64,000 nt of DNA from Balaenoptera acutorostrata (Eukaryota > Chordata > Mammalia > Artiodactyla > Balaenopteridae): the NCBI RefSeq assembly GCF_949987535.1, contig NW_026646030.1, positions 434,001 to 498,000 on the forward strand, read 5' to 3'. Shown one piece after another: positions 25,630 through 36,784 of this stretch (position 1 is the first letter of the stretch; every line of letters starts with the position of its first letter). The position numbers were made by a program, and so were the translations under genes. The notes beneath the pieces are model-generated. The model ran no database searches. It was given only the letters and a program-made list of their open reading frames with translations, and was not told where the DNA came from.

Positions 25630-25705
25630 AGAGAGGGCCCAATAAATCTGAAATGAAAGAGATGATGTTACAACAGACAGACACCACAGAAATACAAAGT
25701 ATCCT
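25630..25705 (+). mobile_element. Short L1 ORF2 fragment
   Basis: The stretch around GTTACAACAGACAGACACC and ATACAAAGTATCCTAAGA aligns with 28,799-28,840 of the larger L1 (GTTACAACAGACACCAC, ATACAAAGCATCCTAAGA), with a 4-base repeat of CAGA. It is about 75 bp and isolated from the neighbouring L1 pieces. It is repeated at 63,467-63,542 in the second copy of block A. Confidence 0.65.
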
Positions 25706-26089
25706 AAGATACACACAGGGTAACTCAGGGCTCAGACTGGACAGAGCCCACTCTCCAGTCCCCTGTACATGACTTACAGGAGCCTCAGGAACTGAGGAGG
25801 GGGTCCCTGAGGAGAGGCTCAAGATAGAATATGGTAGGCATTAACATGACTGCATTCATCTTAAACATGCCTGAACTACATTCACACGACATGATTTTGT
25901 CCTGTATGTACATCGGCACCTCTAGTCGGAACTGCAGATCTTTGGCTTCAACACCTCTACTGACAACATTAGCTTCACCTGCTGTGGACCGTCTCCTATA
26001 GGATTTCTAGAACCACAAAACATCGAAGCTTCACAGGACCCAGAGTCTGTGCGACTCCACGCAGAGTCTCAACTCCACTCAGATACTCC
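25706..26089. other. Unassigned stretch upstream of the L1
   Basis: Moderate GC, no convincing ORF. It may be the outer part of the L1 5'UTR or unrelated flank; I could not place the element's first base. Confidence 0.4.
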
Positions 26090-26629
26090 ACTTTTGGAGG
26101 GCACACACAAAGTAGTGTGCACATCAGGACCCAGGGGAAGGAGCAGTGACCCTGTAGGAGAATGACCAGAACTACCTGCTACTTTTAGAGGGTCTCCTGC
26201 AGAGGCAGGTGGTGGCTGTGGCTGTGGCTCACCGTGAGGACAACGACACTGGCAGCAGAAGTTCTGGGAAATACTCCTTGGTGTGAGCCCTCCCAGAGTC
26301 CGCCATCAGCCCCACCAAGAGCAAGGTAGGCTCCAGTGCTGGGTCGCCTCAGGCCAAACAACCAACAGGGAAGGAACCCAGCCCCATGCATCAGCAGACA
26401 AGTGGATTAAACTTTTTATTAAAGTTTTGTTTAATCTGCAGACACGTGGATTAAAGCTCTGCCCACCAAAGCAACACCCAGCTCTACCCACCACCAGTCC
26501 CTCCCATCAGGAAGCTTGCACAAGCCTCTAAGATAGACTCATCCACCAGAGCGCAGACAGCAGAAGCAAGAAGAACTACAATTCTGCAGCCTGTGGAAGG
26601 AAAACCACATTCACAGAAAGATAGACAAA
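26090..26629 (+). promoter_or_regulatory. L1 5'UTR (internal promoter region, inferred)
   Basis: GC-richer leader directly before ORF1, with GGGTCTCCTGCAGAGGC, AAGTTCTGGGAAATACTCC, CCTCAGGCCAAACAACC and CTCTACCCACCACCAG in the order I recall for cetartiodactyl L1 leaders. L1 5'UTRs usually carry the pol II promoter; activity here is unknown. The 5' limit is uncertain. Confidence 0.65.
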
Positions 26630-27557
26630 ATGACAAGGCAGAGGACTTTATACCAGATCAAGGAACAAGATAAAACCCCAGAAAAAAAAAATGAAATGAC
26701 GTGGAGATAGGGAACCTTCCAGAAAAAGAATTCAGAATAATGATAGTGAAGTTGAGCCAAGACCTTGGAAAAAGAAAGGAGGCAAAGATCGAGAAGACGC
26801 AAGAAACGCTTAACAAAGACCTAGAAGAATTAAGGAACAAACACCTAGAAAAATTAAAGAACAAACAAACAGAGGTGAACAATGTAATAACTGAAATGAA
26901 AAATACACTAGAAGGAATCAGTAGCAGAATAACTGTGGCAGAAGAACGGATAAGTGACCTGGAAGACAGAAAGGTGGAAATCACTGCCATGGAACAGAAT
27001 AAAGAAAAATAATGAAAATAAATGAAGACACCCCAAGAGTCCTCTGGGACAACATTAAACACAACAACATTCGCATGATAGGGGTCCCAGAAGGAGAAGA
27101 GAGAGAAAGGACCCGAGAATATATTTGAAGAGATTATGGTCAAAAACTTCCCTAGCATGGGAAAAGAAATAGCCACCCAAGTCCAGAAGCACAGAGAGTC
27201 CCAGGCAGGATAAACCAAAGGAGAAAAATGACAAGACACATAGTAATCAAATTGACAAAAATTAACGACAAAGAAAAATTATTGAAAGCAGCAAGGGAAA
27301 AATGACAAATAACATACAAGGGAACTCCCATAAGGATAACAGCTGATTTCTCAGCAGAAAATCTACAAGCCAGAAGGGAGTGGCATGATCAATTTAAAGT
27401 GATGAAAGGGAAGAACCTACAACCAAGAGTACTCCACCCTGCAAAGATCTCATTCAGATTTGATGGAGAAATCAAAAGCCTTACAGACAAGCAAAAGCTA
27501 AGCGAATTCAGCACCATGAAACCAGCTCTACACCAAATGCTAAAGGAACTTCTCTAA
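26630..27557 (+). pseudogene. L1 ORF1 (RNA-binding protein), broken
   Basis: L1 ORF1 encodes the trimeric RNA-binding chaperone of the L1 particle. The ATG at 26,630 opens a frame that ends at a stop at 26,708 after 26 codons, because of a small insertion in the A-run near 26,680-26,700. The true frame resumes at 26,701 with VEIGNLPEKEFRIM. It then runs through a lysine- and glutamate-rich coiled coil (EELRNKHLEKLKNKQTE, RITVAEERISDLEDR), which is the typical N-terminal half. A second frameshift near 27,005 stops it at 27,012. The RRM and C-terminal part survives only as nucleotide homology (around GGGGTCCCAGAAGGAGAAG at 27,081), in shifting frames, to the natural stop at 27,555-27,557. Confidence 0.85.
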
Positions 27558-27600
27558 GTGGGAAACACAAGAGAAGAAAAGGACCCACCAAGACAACCCC

Positions 27601-30600
27601 ATAACAATTAAGAAAATAGTAATAGGAACATACATATCGATAATTACCTTAAACGTGAATGCACTAAATGTTCCAACCAAAAGACACAGGCTCGCTGAAT
27701 GGATACAAAAACAAGACCCATATATATGCTGTCTACAAGAGACCCATTTCAGATCTAGGGACACACACAGACTGAAAGTGAGGCGATGGAAAAATATATT
27801 CTATGCAAATGAAAATCAAAAGAAAGCTGGAGTAGCAATACTCATATCAGATAAAATAGACTTTAAAATAAAGAATGTTACAAGAGACAAGGAAAGACAC
27901 TACATAATGGTCAAGGGATCAATCCAAGAAGAAGATATAACAATTATAAATATATATGTACCCAACATAGGAGCACCTCAATGTATAAGGCAACTGGTAA
28001 CAGCTATAAAAGAGGAAATCAACAGTAACACAATAATAGTGGGGGACTTTAACAGCTCACTTACACCAGTGGAGATCAGCCAGACAAAAAATTAATAAGG
28101 AAACACAAGCTTTAAATGACACAATAGACCAGATAGAGTTAATTGATATTTATAGGATATTCCACCCAAAAACGGCAGATTACACGTTCTTCTTAACTGC
28201 ACACGGAACATTCTCCAGGATAGATCACATCTTGGGTCACAAAGCCTCAGTAAATTTAAGAAAACTGAAATCATGTCAAGCAGCTGTTCCGACCACAATG
28301 CTATGAGATTAGAAATCAATTACACGGAAAAAAACCGTAAAAAAACACAAACGCATGGAGGCTAAACAATACGTTACTAAATAACCAAGAGATCACTGAA
28401 GAAATCAAAGAGGAAATCAAAAACTTCCTAGAGACAAATGACAACAAAAACACGATGATCCAAAACCTATGGGATGCGGCAAAAGCAGTTCTAAGAGGGA
28501 AGTTTATAGCAATACAAGCCTACCTCAAGAAACAAGAAAAATCTCAAATAAACAATCTAACCTTACACCTAGAGGAACTAGAGAAAGAAGAACAAAACCC
28601 AAAGTTAGTAGAAGGAAAGAAATCTTAAAGATCAGAGCAGAAATAAATGAAATAGAAACAAAGAAAACGAAAGCAAAGATCAATAAAACTAAAAGCTGGT
28701 TCTTTGAGAAGATAAGCAATAATGATCAACCTTTAGCCAGACTCAAGAAAAAGAGGGAGAGGACTCAAATCAACAAAATTAGACGTGAAAAAGGAGAAGT
28801 TACAACAGACACCACAGGAATACAAAGCATCCTAAGAGACTACTACAAGCAAATTTATGCCAATAAAATGGACAACCTGGAAGAAATGGACAAATTCTTA
28901 GAAAGGGATAACCTTCCAAGACTGAACCAGGAAGAAATAGAAAATATGAACAAACCTATCACAAGCAATGAATTTGAAACTGTGATTAAAAATCTTCCAA
29001 CAAACAAATGTCCAGAACCAGATGGCATCACAGGTGAATTCTATCAAACATTTAGAGAAGAGCTAACACCCAACTTTCTCAAATTCTTCAAAACAATTGC
29101 AGGGGAAGGAACACTCCCAAACTCATTATATGAGACCACCATCACCCTGATACCAAAATCAGACAGAGATACTACAAGGAAAGAAAATTATAGACCAATA
29201 TCACTGATGAATATAGATGTAAAAATCCTCAACCAAATACTAGCAAACAGAATCGAACAACACATTAAAAGGATCATACACCATGATCAAGTGGGGTGTA
29301 TCCCAGGGATGCAAGGATTCTTCAATATATACAAATCAATGTGATACACCGTATTAACAAATTGTACAATAAAACCATATGATCATCTCAATAGATGAAG
29401 GAAAAGATTTTGAGAAAATTCAACACCCATTTACGATAAAAACTCTGCAGAGTGTGGGCATAGAGGGAAACTACCTCAACATAATAAAGGCCATATATGA
29501 CAAACCCGCAGCAAACAGCATTCTCAATGGTGAAAAACTGAAAGCGTTTTCTCTAAGATCAGGAACAAGACGAGGATGTCCACTCTCACCACTGCTATTC
29601 AACATAGTTTTGGAAGACCTAGCCATGGCAATCAGAGAAGGAAAAGAAATAAAAGGAATACACAAAGGGAAAGAAGGAGTAAAATTGTCACTGTTTGCAG
29701 ATGACATGATATCATACATAGAGAATCCTAAAGATGCCACCAGAAAACCACTGGAGCTAATCAATGAATTTGGTAAAGTTGCAGGGTACAAAATTAATGC
29801 ACAGAAATTGCTTGCATTCCTATACACTAAAAATGAAAGATCAGAAAGAGAAATTAAGGAAACAATCCCATTACCACTGCAACAAAAAGAATAAAATACC
29901 TAGGAATAAACCTACCTAAGGAAGTAAAAGACCTGTACTCAGAAAACTATAAGACACTGATGAAAGAAATCAAAGATGATATAAACAGATGGAGACATAT
30001 ACCATGTTCTTGGATTAGAAGAATCAATATTGTGAAAATGACTATACTACCCAAAGCAATCTACAGATTTAATGCAATCCCGATCAAAATACCTTTGGCA
30101 TTTTCTACAGAAAAAGAAAAAAAAAATCTTAAAATTTGTAGGGAGACACAAAAGACCCTGGATATCCAAAGCAGTCTTGAGGGGGAAAAAAAAGAGCTGG
30201 AGGAATCAGACTTCCAGACTTCAGACTATATTACAAAGCTACAGTAATCAAGATAATATGGTACTGACACAAAAACAGAAATATAGGTCAATAGAACAGG
30301 ATAGAAAGCACAGAGATAAACCCACATACCTATGGTTAACTAATCTATGACAAAGGAGGCAAGGGTATACAACGGAGAAAAGACAGTGTCTTCAGTAAGT
30401 GGTGCTGGGAAAACTGGACAGCTACATGTAAAAGAATGAAATTAGAACACTCCCTAACACCATACACAAAAATAAACGCAAAATGGATTAGAGACCTAAA
30501 TATAAGACCAGCCACTATAAAACTCTTAGAGGAAAACATAAGCAGAACAGTCTATGACATAAATCACAGCAAGATCCTTTTTGACCCACCTCCTAGAGAA

Positions 30601-31416
30601 ATGGAAATAAAAACAAAAATTAAAAAATGGGACCTAATGAAACATAAATTCTTTTGCACAGCAAAGGAAAGCATAAGCAAGATGAAAAGACAACCATCAG
30701 AATGGGAGAAAATATTTTCAAATGAAGCAAATGGCAAAGGATTAATCTCCAAAAAGCAGCTCATGTAGCTCAATATCACAAAACCAAACAACCCAATCCA
30801 AAAATGGGCAGAAGACCTAAATAGACATTTCTCCAAAGAAGATATACAGGTTGCCAACAAACACATGAAAGGATGCTGAACATCACTAATCATTAGAGAA
30901 ATGCAAATCAAAACTACAGCGAGGTATCACCTCACACCAGTCAGAATGGCCATCATCAAAAAATCTACCAACAATAAATGCTGGAGAGGCATTAATTGGA
31001 GAAAAGGGAACCCTCTTGCACTGTTGGTGGGAATGTAAATTGATATAGCCACTAGGGAGAACGGTATGAAGGTTCCTTAAAAACTAAAAATAGAACTACC
31101 ATACAACCCAGCAAACCCACTCCTGGACATTTACCCTGAGAAAACCATAATTCAAAAAGAGTCATGTACCACAATGTTCACTGTAGCTCTATTTACAATA
31201 GCCAGGACATGGAAGCAACCTAAGTGTCCATCAACAGATAAATGGATAAAGAAGATGTGGCACATATATACAATGGAACATGATTCAGCCATAAAAGGAA
31301 ACGAAATTGAGTTATTTTTAGTGAGGTGGATGGATCTAGAGTCTGTCCTACAGAGTGAAGTAAGTCAGAAAGAGAAAAACAAACACCGTATGCTAACACA
31401 TATATATGGAATCTAA
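27601..31416 (+). pseudogene. L1 ORF2 (endonuclease and reverse transcriptase), broken
   Basis: ORF2 normally nicks the target and reverse-transcribes L1 RNA. The expected start codon reads ATA at 27,601. The endonuclease frame is open to 28,095, with LQETHF, KAGVAILISD, INIYVPN and VGDFN in order. A frameshift there moves the rest of the domain (marks near 28,180-28,260) into other frames. The next open piece, 28,469-29,344, holds the linker and early RT, with [20 protein letters not shown] and [10 protein letters not shown]. After a break at 29,342-29,378 the frame 29,379-29,894 contains [18 protein letters not shown] and the FADD catalytic motif at 29,694-29,705. The last third (thumb and cysteine-rich region) is in pieces and ends at the usual YGI stop at 31,414-31,416. 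Intact ORF2 is about 1,275 codons; this copy is dead. Confidence 0.9.
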
Positions 31417-31790
31417 AAAAAAAAGTTTATGTAGAACCTAGGGGCAGGAAAGGATTAAGGACACAGACGTAGAGAAAGGACTTGAGGACATGGGGAGGGG
31501 GAAGGGTAAGCTGGGACAAAGTGAGAGAGTGGTATGGACATATATACACTACCAAATGTAAAATTGATAGCTACTGGGAAGCAGCCACATAGCACAGGGA
31601 GATCAGCTCTGTGCTTTGTGACCACCTAAAAGGGTGGGATAAGGGAGTGAGAGGGAGGTGCAAGAGGGAGGGGATATGGTGTTATATGTATACGCATAGC
31701 TGATTCACTTTTTTATACAGCAGAAACTAACACACAATTGTAAAGCAATTATACTCCAATAAAGATGTAAAAGAAAAAAAAAAAGAAAGC
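31417..31790 (+). other. L1 3'UTR and A-rich tail
   Basis: Non-coding end of the L1. It contains GGGGAGGGGGAAGGG purine-rich sequence, GCAGCCACATAGCACAGGG, a TATACTCCAATAAAG polyadenylation-type end and an interrupted A-run. The next L1 fragment begins immediately after. Confidence 0.8.
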
Positions 31791-33150
31791 CCAGAGATAA
31801 ACCTACACACCTATGACCCACTAATCTATGACAAAGGAAGCAAGGATATACAATGGAGAAAAGACAGTCTCTTCAATAAGTGGTGCTGGGAAAAATGGAC
31901 AGCTACATGTAAAAGAATGAAATTAGAACACTCCCTAACACCATACACAAAAAATAAACTCAAAATGCATTAGAGACCAAAATGTAAGACCAGGCACTAT
32001 AGAACTCTTAGAGGAAAACATAGGAAGAATACTCTTTGACATAAATCACAGCAAGGTCTTTTTTGATCCACCTCCTAGAGTAATGGAATAAAAAACAAAA
32101 ATAAACAAATGGGAGCAAAGGAAACCTAAAAGCTTTTGCAAAGCAAAGGAAACTACAAACAAGACGAAAAGACAACCCTCAGAATGGGAGAAAATATTGG
32201 CAAACGAATCAATGGACAAAGGATTAATCTCCAATGTATATAAACAGCTCATGTAGCTCAACAGTAAAAAAACAAACAACCCAATCCAAAAATGGGCAGA
32301 TGACGTAAATAGACATTTGTCCCAAGAAGACATACAGATGACCAAGAAGCACATGAAAAGCTGCTCAACATCACTAATTATTAGGGAAATATAAACCAAA
32401 ACTACAATGAGGTATCACCTCACACGAGTTAGAATGGGCACCATCAGAAAATCTACAAACAACAAATGCTGGAGAGGGTGTGGAGAAAAGGGAACCCTCT
32501 TACACTATTTGTGGGAATGTAAGTTGATACAGTCACTATGGAGAACAGTATGGAGGTTCCTTAAAAAACTAAAAATAGAATTACCATATGACCCAGCAAT
32601 CCCACTACTGGCCATATACCCAGAGAAAACCATAATTCAAAAAGACATATTCACCACAATGTTCACTGCAGCACTATTTACAATAGCCAGGTCATGGAAG
32701 CAACCTAAATGCCCATAGACAGACGAACGGAAAAGATGTGCTACATATATAAAATGCAATATTTCTCAGCCATAAAAAGGAATGAAATTGAGTCATTTGT
32801 AGAGACGTGGATAGATCTAGAGACTGTCATACAGAGTGAAGTTAGTCAGAAAGAGAAAAACAAATATCGTATATTAACGCATACATGTGGAACCTAGAAA
32901 AATGGTACAGATGAACCGGTTTGCAAGGCAGAAATAGAGACACAGATGTAGAGAACAAATGTATGGACACCAAGGGGGGAAAGTGGCAGGGTGGTGGTGG
33001 TGGGATGAATTGCGAGCCTGGGATTGACATATATACACTTATATGTATAAAATAGATAACCAATAAGAACCTGCTGTATAAAAAAATGAATAAAATAAAT
33101 TCAAAAATTAAAAAAATAATTAATACTTAAAAAAATAAAACAGAAAAAAA
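31791..33150 (+). mobile_element. Second L1, 5'-truncated (end of ORF2 and 3'UTR)
   Basis: It starts abruptly within ORF2: CCCAGAGATAAACCTACAC aligns with 30,310 of the first L1, which marks a 5' truncation. It runs through the ORF2 C-terminus, which is frameshifted, with open pieces at 32,407-32,718 and 32,709-32,897 ending in a CGT stop at 32,895. The 3'UTR has the shorter ACCTGCTGTATAAAAAAATG type of end and an A-rich tail near 33,100-33,150. The 3'UTR type differs from that of the first L1, so these are two insertions, not a duplication. Confidence 0.85.
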
Positions 33151-34423
33151 GTTCTGTCCTTCCCATAGACGTATTTATATGAATGAATTATTTCCATGCT
33201 TATATCCATAAATACAAAAAGAGGAATAAAACTTACCTTGAACCAAAAAAGAAAAAAAAAAAAAAACAGAACCGACTGGTCATACAGAGGAAAACCCTAT
33301 CAGGGCACTTGCTCCAGTGGTAAACAATTCTGAAGTTGGTCAGAGGTGGGGAATCATTTCCCATGCAGCCAGCAGCTCCAACACAAGGAGCGTCCTCATT
33401 GCAAAGCTGGGGGACCGTGAGGAGGCGTCTCTGATTAAATGTGAGCTGAGCCCCAGGCCATTTGCTGCTGAACTTTTCCCACCCTTCCCAGGTAAAACAC
33501 CTGAATGTGTGCAAAGACTTTAAAAGCTAGAGGAAGGGGCTTGGACACGCAGGCCGACTTGGTGCCTGCAGGCCAGCCAGGATGGTCCTGGCCTCGGGCA
33601 CTCGTCTGGAAGCTTTCCATTTCCCTGCCTGAGGTACCCCTCCTGTCCCGGCCCCCACTGCTTTTTTCCTTCCTCACCTCTGCCCGGGGAGAAATTCCAG
33701 CAGCAAGTATGGGTGACACATCCTCTTCTTTAGCAGGTGGCAGCCCGGCAACTCCTGCAGGAAGTCCAGCAGAGCCCCAGTCACACTGGGCCACTCATAG
33801 AGCCGTGGGCCCTACTCCCTCCCACCATCCCAACCCCGAGACTGCTGACGGGGCAGAGAATATGGCGTCAGGCACAGCTGCAGAGGCTTTTGCTGCCTGG
33901 AGGGGTGTTTATATTGACCTCAACCCAGGCACACCTGGGAAGGGCTGGCCGGCCGTGTCAGGCTGCCCAGGTCAGCCAATCCTCGCCCCTCAGGGGCTCA
34001 GAGTTGCAGAAAATGGGCCTTGCTGCACCGGCCAGATCCAAGGAACAGGTGTAGGGTCCCGAGAGTCAGGATAGATAAGGGGCGGCAGCCCTGGCTTGTT
34101 TTCTAATCATTTTATCTGGTCCATGAGTGGGAGACAACTTCAAGAAGACCCTCTGCTAATGAGAGGAACCCAGGAGTCAGGGAGAGGAGGGGTGGTGGGT
34201 GGAGACAGAGGCCTGGTGCCCCGGCTACAGTGGAAGCCCCTGGAAGACCAGGCAGAGGGAGGCTGCACAGAGTGAAGCCTAGGGTCACAGACCTGTTGGA
34301 GCTGCTGTTTGTTAGTTCAAGCTCTGCTCTGAGGTGCTCTGTGTCAGCTCTGAGCTACAGTTGTGCTGGGGGTGCTCTGCAATTAGGGCTATGTGCACGG
34401 TTCCTGTGTGCCCAGCCCTGCCA
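33151..34423. other. GC-richer unassigned sequence with an A-run
   Basis: About 100 bp of AT-rich sequence ends in an interrupted A-run at 33,243-33,266. About 1.15 kb of GC-richer DNA follows, unlike everything around it. Overlapping frames of up to 189 codons (33,505-34,074) have no recognisable domain and low-complexity Pro/Ala/Gly composition; I read them as chance. It could be single-copy flank carried into heterochromatin, or an old LTR-element end. Confidence 0.45.
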
Positions 34424-34562
34424 GGGTACCTGTCCAGGAGGGCTCCATATCCAGGGAGGGGCCTGCCCATGAGAGCCCCGTGGGCTGCTGGGTACCTGCC
34501 CAGGTGAGCTCCATATCCTGGGAGGGGCCTGACCACAAGAGCACCGTGGGCTGCTGGGTACC
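34424..34562. repeat. 66-bp minisatellite, about two units
   Basis: GGGTACCTG starts at 34,424, 34,490 and 34,556, giving a period of 66 bp. Both full units contain CTCCATATCC, GGAGGGGCCTG and CCGTGGGCTGCTGGGTACC. Flanking copies are absent. Confidence 0.88.
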
Positions 34563-34596
34563 TGGTAGAGGACGCCAGGACAGTCAGTGAAGCCAC

Positions 34597-35440
34597 AGAG
34601 GATATACATCTAGTAGTTCCAAATTCCTACACCATGCTGGTCATTCTACCATCCACCAGGACATGATATTCTGTATGAGACTTCAATGGTGCCTTCTTCT
34701 GTATTCCATTAGTCCCAGAGTCACAAAAAATTTTGGCTGTGAGTGGCAGGACTCAACATACAACAAAAACAATGCTGCTGGGCCGTCCTGCCCCAGGGGT
34801 TCAAAAATCCCCACGCCATCTTTTGGGAAACGTTAGCTAAAGACCTAAAAGATCTACCTCTGGAGAAGGAAACCCTCCTTCAATATGCAGATGACATTCT
34901 GATCACCAGCCCGACTAAGGAGGCCTCTGAACTACCTAGCCAATAAAAGATAGAAGGTGTCCAAGAAAAAGGCTCAAATATCACAAACTAAGGTGACCTT
35001 CCTGGGTTTCATTCACACAGAAGGTCGGAGAAGCCCACCCCAGGAAAGGGAAGAAGCCATTTGCTGCCTCACCTTTCCTGAATCTAGAAGACAGCTTAGG
35101 GGTTCCTGGGGAGACCGGGGTTTGCTGCATCTGGATCCCTAACTACAATCTAATAGCTGGGCCTCTATATGAAACACTGAAAGGAAAAGATGATGATCCT
35201 TTTGAATAGAATCCAGAAGCGGCCTTTCAAGAAGGGAAAGTGCAGTCAATTCAGACCCTTGCCCTGGACCTCCCTAAGTTAGCTAAACCCTTTGACCTTT
35301 ACATTCCTGGTCCAAGGTGAATCACCCTTGGAGTATTAGTGCAAAAACTGGGACCACTTGAAATGGAACAATGCAAGAATGCCCTCCAGGCATTGGCCAG
35401 CCACCACCTCCGACCAGGATACTGGGGGTATCTAAAAACC
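34597..35440 (+). pseudogene. Degraded gammaretrovirus-like pol fragment (RT and RNase H traces)
   Basis: Old endogenous retrovirus remnant. Translating in shifting frames gives RT features: a conserved block around AFFCIPL near 34,695 and the YADD catalytic motif at 34,884-34,895, followed by a trace reading VTFLGFIH near 35,000. A later piece near 35,290-35,360 resembles the start of RNase H. Stops and frameshifts interrupt every segment; gag, protease and the N-terminal part of RT are missing, and I could not identify integrase. The YADD form and this order suit class I (gamma-like) elements. It cannot produce a protein. Confidence 0.8.
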
Positions 35441-35790
35441 TGGAAATCAGCAGCCCGCAAGGCCAGGTCCCTCCTAAGGGTAAAGGACGCCACTTGGTGA
35501 TCCTAACCACCCACCATGCCCTGAAGTTGCAGGGATTGCTCCGTGGGCACAATGATCTCGAGTGAGGAGGCCGTCCAACACCAACCTCCAGAGAGACAAC
35601 TGGGGGCAATGGGCCCCCATGACGACTCGTGTGACCATCACTTGACCTGGAGCTTCTCTCAGAAAACAACAAGAGTGTGCCCCAAAAGAGCAGACTATTG
35701 CTTACAGGACTTACTGCACCCAGAGAGGAGCTAACAAACTTGGCAGGGGAACCGTAAATAATGCTGCCACCATAGAAAAGCCTACAGACA
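35441..35790 (+). other. Unresolved internal retroviral sequence
   Basis: Between the RNase H trace and the env trace. It is probably the collapsed rest of the provirus, but no domain is readable. Confidence 0.4.
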
Positions 35791-35965
35791 CCGCGGTGAC
35801 GGAGGCCAATGAGACCGGCTGTACTCCTGGCTACTTCAAAAGGCCGTGGACTGAGTGGCCATCATGGTCCTGGATCACCACCAGCCCTGGACTGTCTGGG
35901 AGTTGAGCAAGCAGGGCTCTGACACCTGGTGCTGTTTGTACGTTAATTCAGTGGCCTAACTGAAG
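35791..35965 (+). pseudogene. Trace of a retroviral env transmembrane subunit
   Basis: A short reading frame contains a double-cysteine TWCC motif near 35,928 with upstream residues placed as in gamma-type TM subunits. The surface subunit and the membrane anchor are not recognisable, and frames are broken on both sides. The call rests on one short motif and on its position between pol and the LTR. Confidence 0.45.
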
Positions 35966-36052
35966 AAAGCGCAGACTACTGGTCAGAGCATCTAGGCTGG
36001 CAGAAACCGTCAGCCTAAGGGGGTCGAACCAATGTGGAGCAGGGTAAAACCG

Positions 36053-36064
36053 CCCCCCCCCCCC
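36053..36064. repeat. Run of 12 C
   Basis: An uninterrupted C-run in the retroviral remnant, before the putative LTR. Its length is prone to sequencing error. Confidence 0.8.
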
Positions 36065-36149
36065 GCAACGTCTCTGAACATCTCTTTCCTGGACCCTTAA
36101 AGGTCATTAGAATCTATGAAACTTCCAATGCTGGTGCTCAGGCAGACGA

Positions 36150-36784
36150 GCAGTGAGGGAGGAGGCCTGGGGACAATCAACCTCACCTGGAGGCTGCTGG
36201 AGAGAAGTCCTGCCCCTCCCCCCAGGTATGACGACACCCAACTCAGCACGAAGCATTTACAGAAGAGGTGTCTGCACCCTCAGCGCCCCACGAATGAGGA
36301 ATGGGACAAAAGGCAGAGGAGGGCTTTGTCACTGGCAAAGCCCATTAAAAATTCCTGGGAGATAAAAAAGAATCTGGGCAATAAAATAAAGTCTAACCAT
36401 TTTGTCCTTTGTACTTTGTCTAATTTCACTTGCTCCTAGGTTTCCACATGCAGAGGTCCCACACCCGGCACTTCAGACCCGATTTCCTAGTGCAAAATGG
36501 CTGGGCCGACACCTCAGCTCGTGGGGCCCCGTGCAGACTCTGCGACATAGAGCCTGAGCTCCAGCCAACCCGGCCCTCGAGAGCTCCGCCCCCTCCCTCC
36601 CGCTGATGCTGACAGGATCCCTACACAGCAGCCCGGCCCACAACCCGCAGGGGAGCACACAATCTCACCTCTCCATTCTCTGATCAAAATATAAAGTTTT
36701 CCTTTGCTTCTGAACCAAAGTCAGTCTCGATCTGTTGGCTCCAGTGACACTGGGCAGGGAGACCCTTGTTGGGGCCCACTCTGC
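36150..36784 (+). mobile_element. Probable 3' LTR of the retroviral remnant
   Basis: It begins after a purine-rich GAGGGAGGAGG tract (about 36,155-36,165), as expected for a polypurine tract next to a 3' LTR. It contains AATAAAATAAAG near 36,380, a GC-rich middle and a second ATATAAAG near 36,688. It ends about CCACTCTGCAGG, with a CA compatible with an LTR terminus at 36,783-36,784. No matching 5' LTR is in the window, so both ends are provisional. Confidence 0.6.

Larger units (their letters stand above)
14250..26163 (+). repeat. Large duplicated block A (satellite plus array flank), copy 1
   Basis: This block recurs at 52,090-64,000. The offset is 37,840 near 14.3 kb, 37,839 near 17.5 kb and 37,837 from 19 kb to the end. 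It contains monomers 9-14, the array end at 24,204 and about 2 kb of non-satellite flank up to the 5' region of the L1. The flank copies look identical by eye. The left limit lies near 14,250, where the shared variant GCAGGAAGCAG begins. Confidence 0.9.
26090..31790 (+). mobile_element. Near-full-length decayed L1 of cetartiodactyl type
   Basis: In order: a 5'UTR-like region, remnant ORF1, remnant ORF2 with endonuclease and reverse transcriptase, then a 3'UTR with the TTATACAGCAGAAACTAAC and CAATTATACTCCAATAAAG end typical of cetacean and other artiodactyl L1, and an A-rich tail at about 31,772-31,786. Both ORFs carry frameshifts and stops, so it cannot move by itself. It lies between the left and right satellite arrays. 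Its first bases also appear at 63,927-64,000, so a second copy probably continues past the window. Target-site duplications were not identified. Confidence 0.88.

Noticed and set aside
26658..27239. 193-codon minus-strand ORF
   Set aside because: Antisense of L1 ORF1, whose A-rich sense strand gives few antisense stops. The hydrophobic, serine- and phenylalanine-rich composition follows from that.
33505..34074. 189-codon plus-strand ORF in the GC-richer stretch
   Set aside because: Low-complexity Pro/Gly/Ala/Ser content, an overlapping frame of similar length and no domain; GC-rich DNA has few stops.
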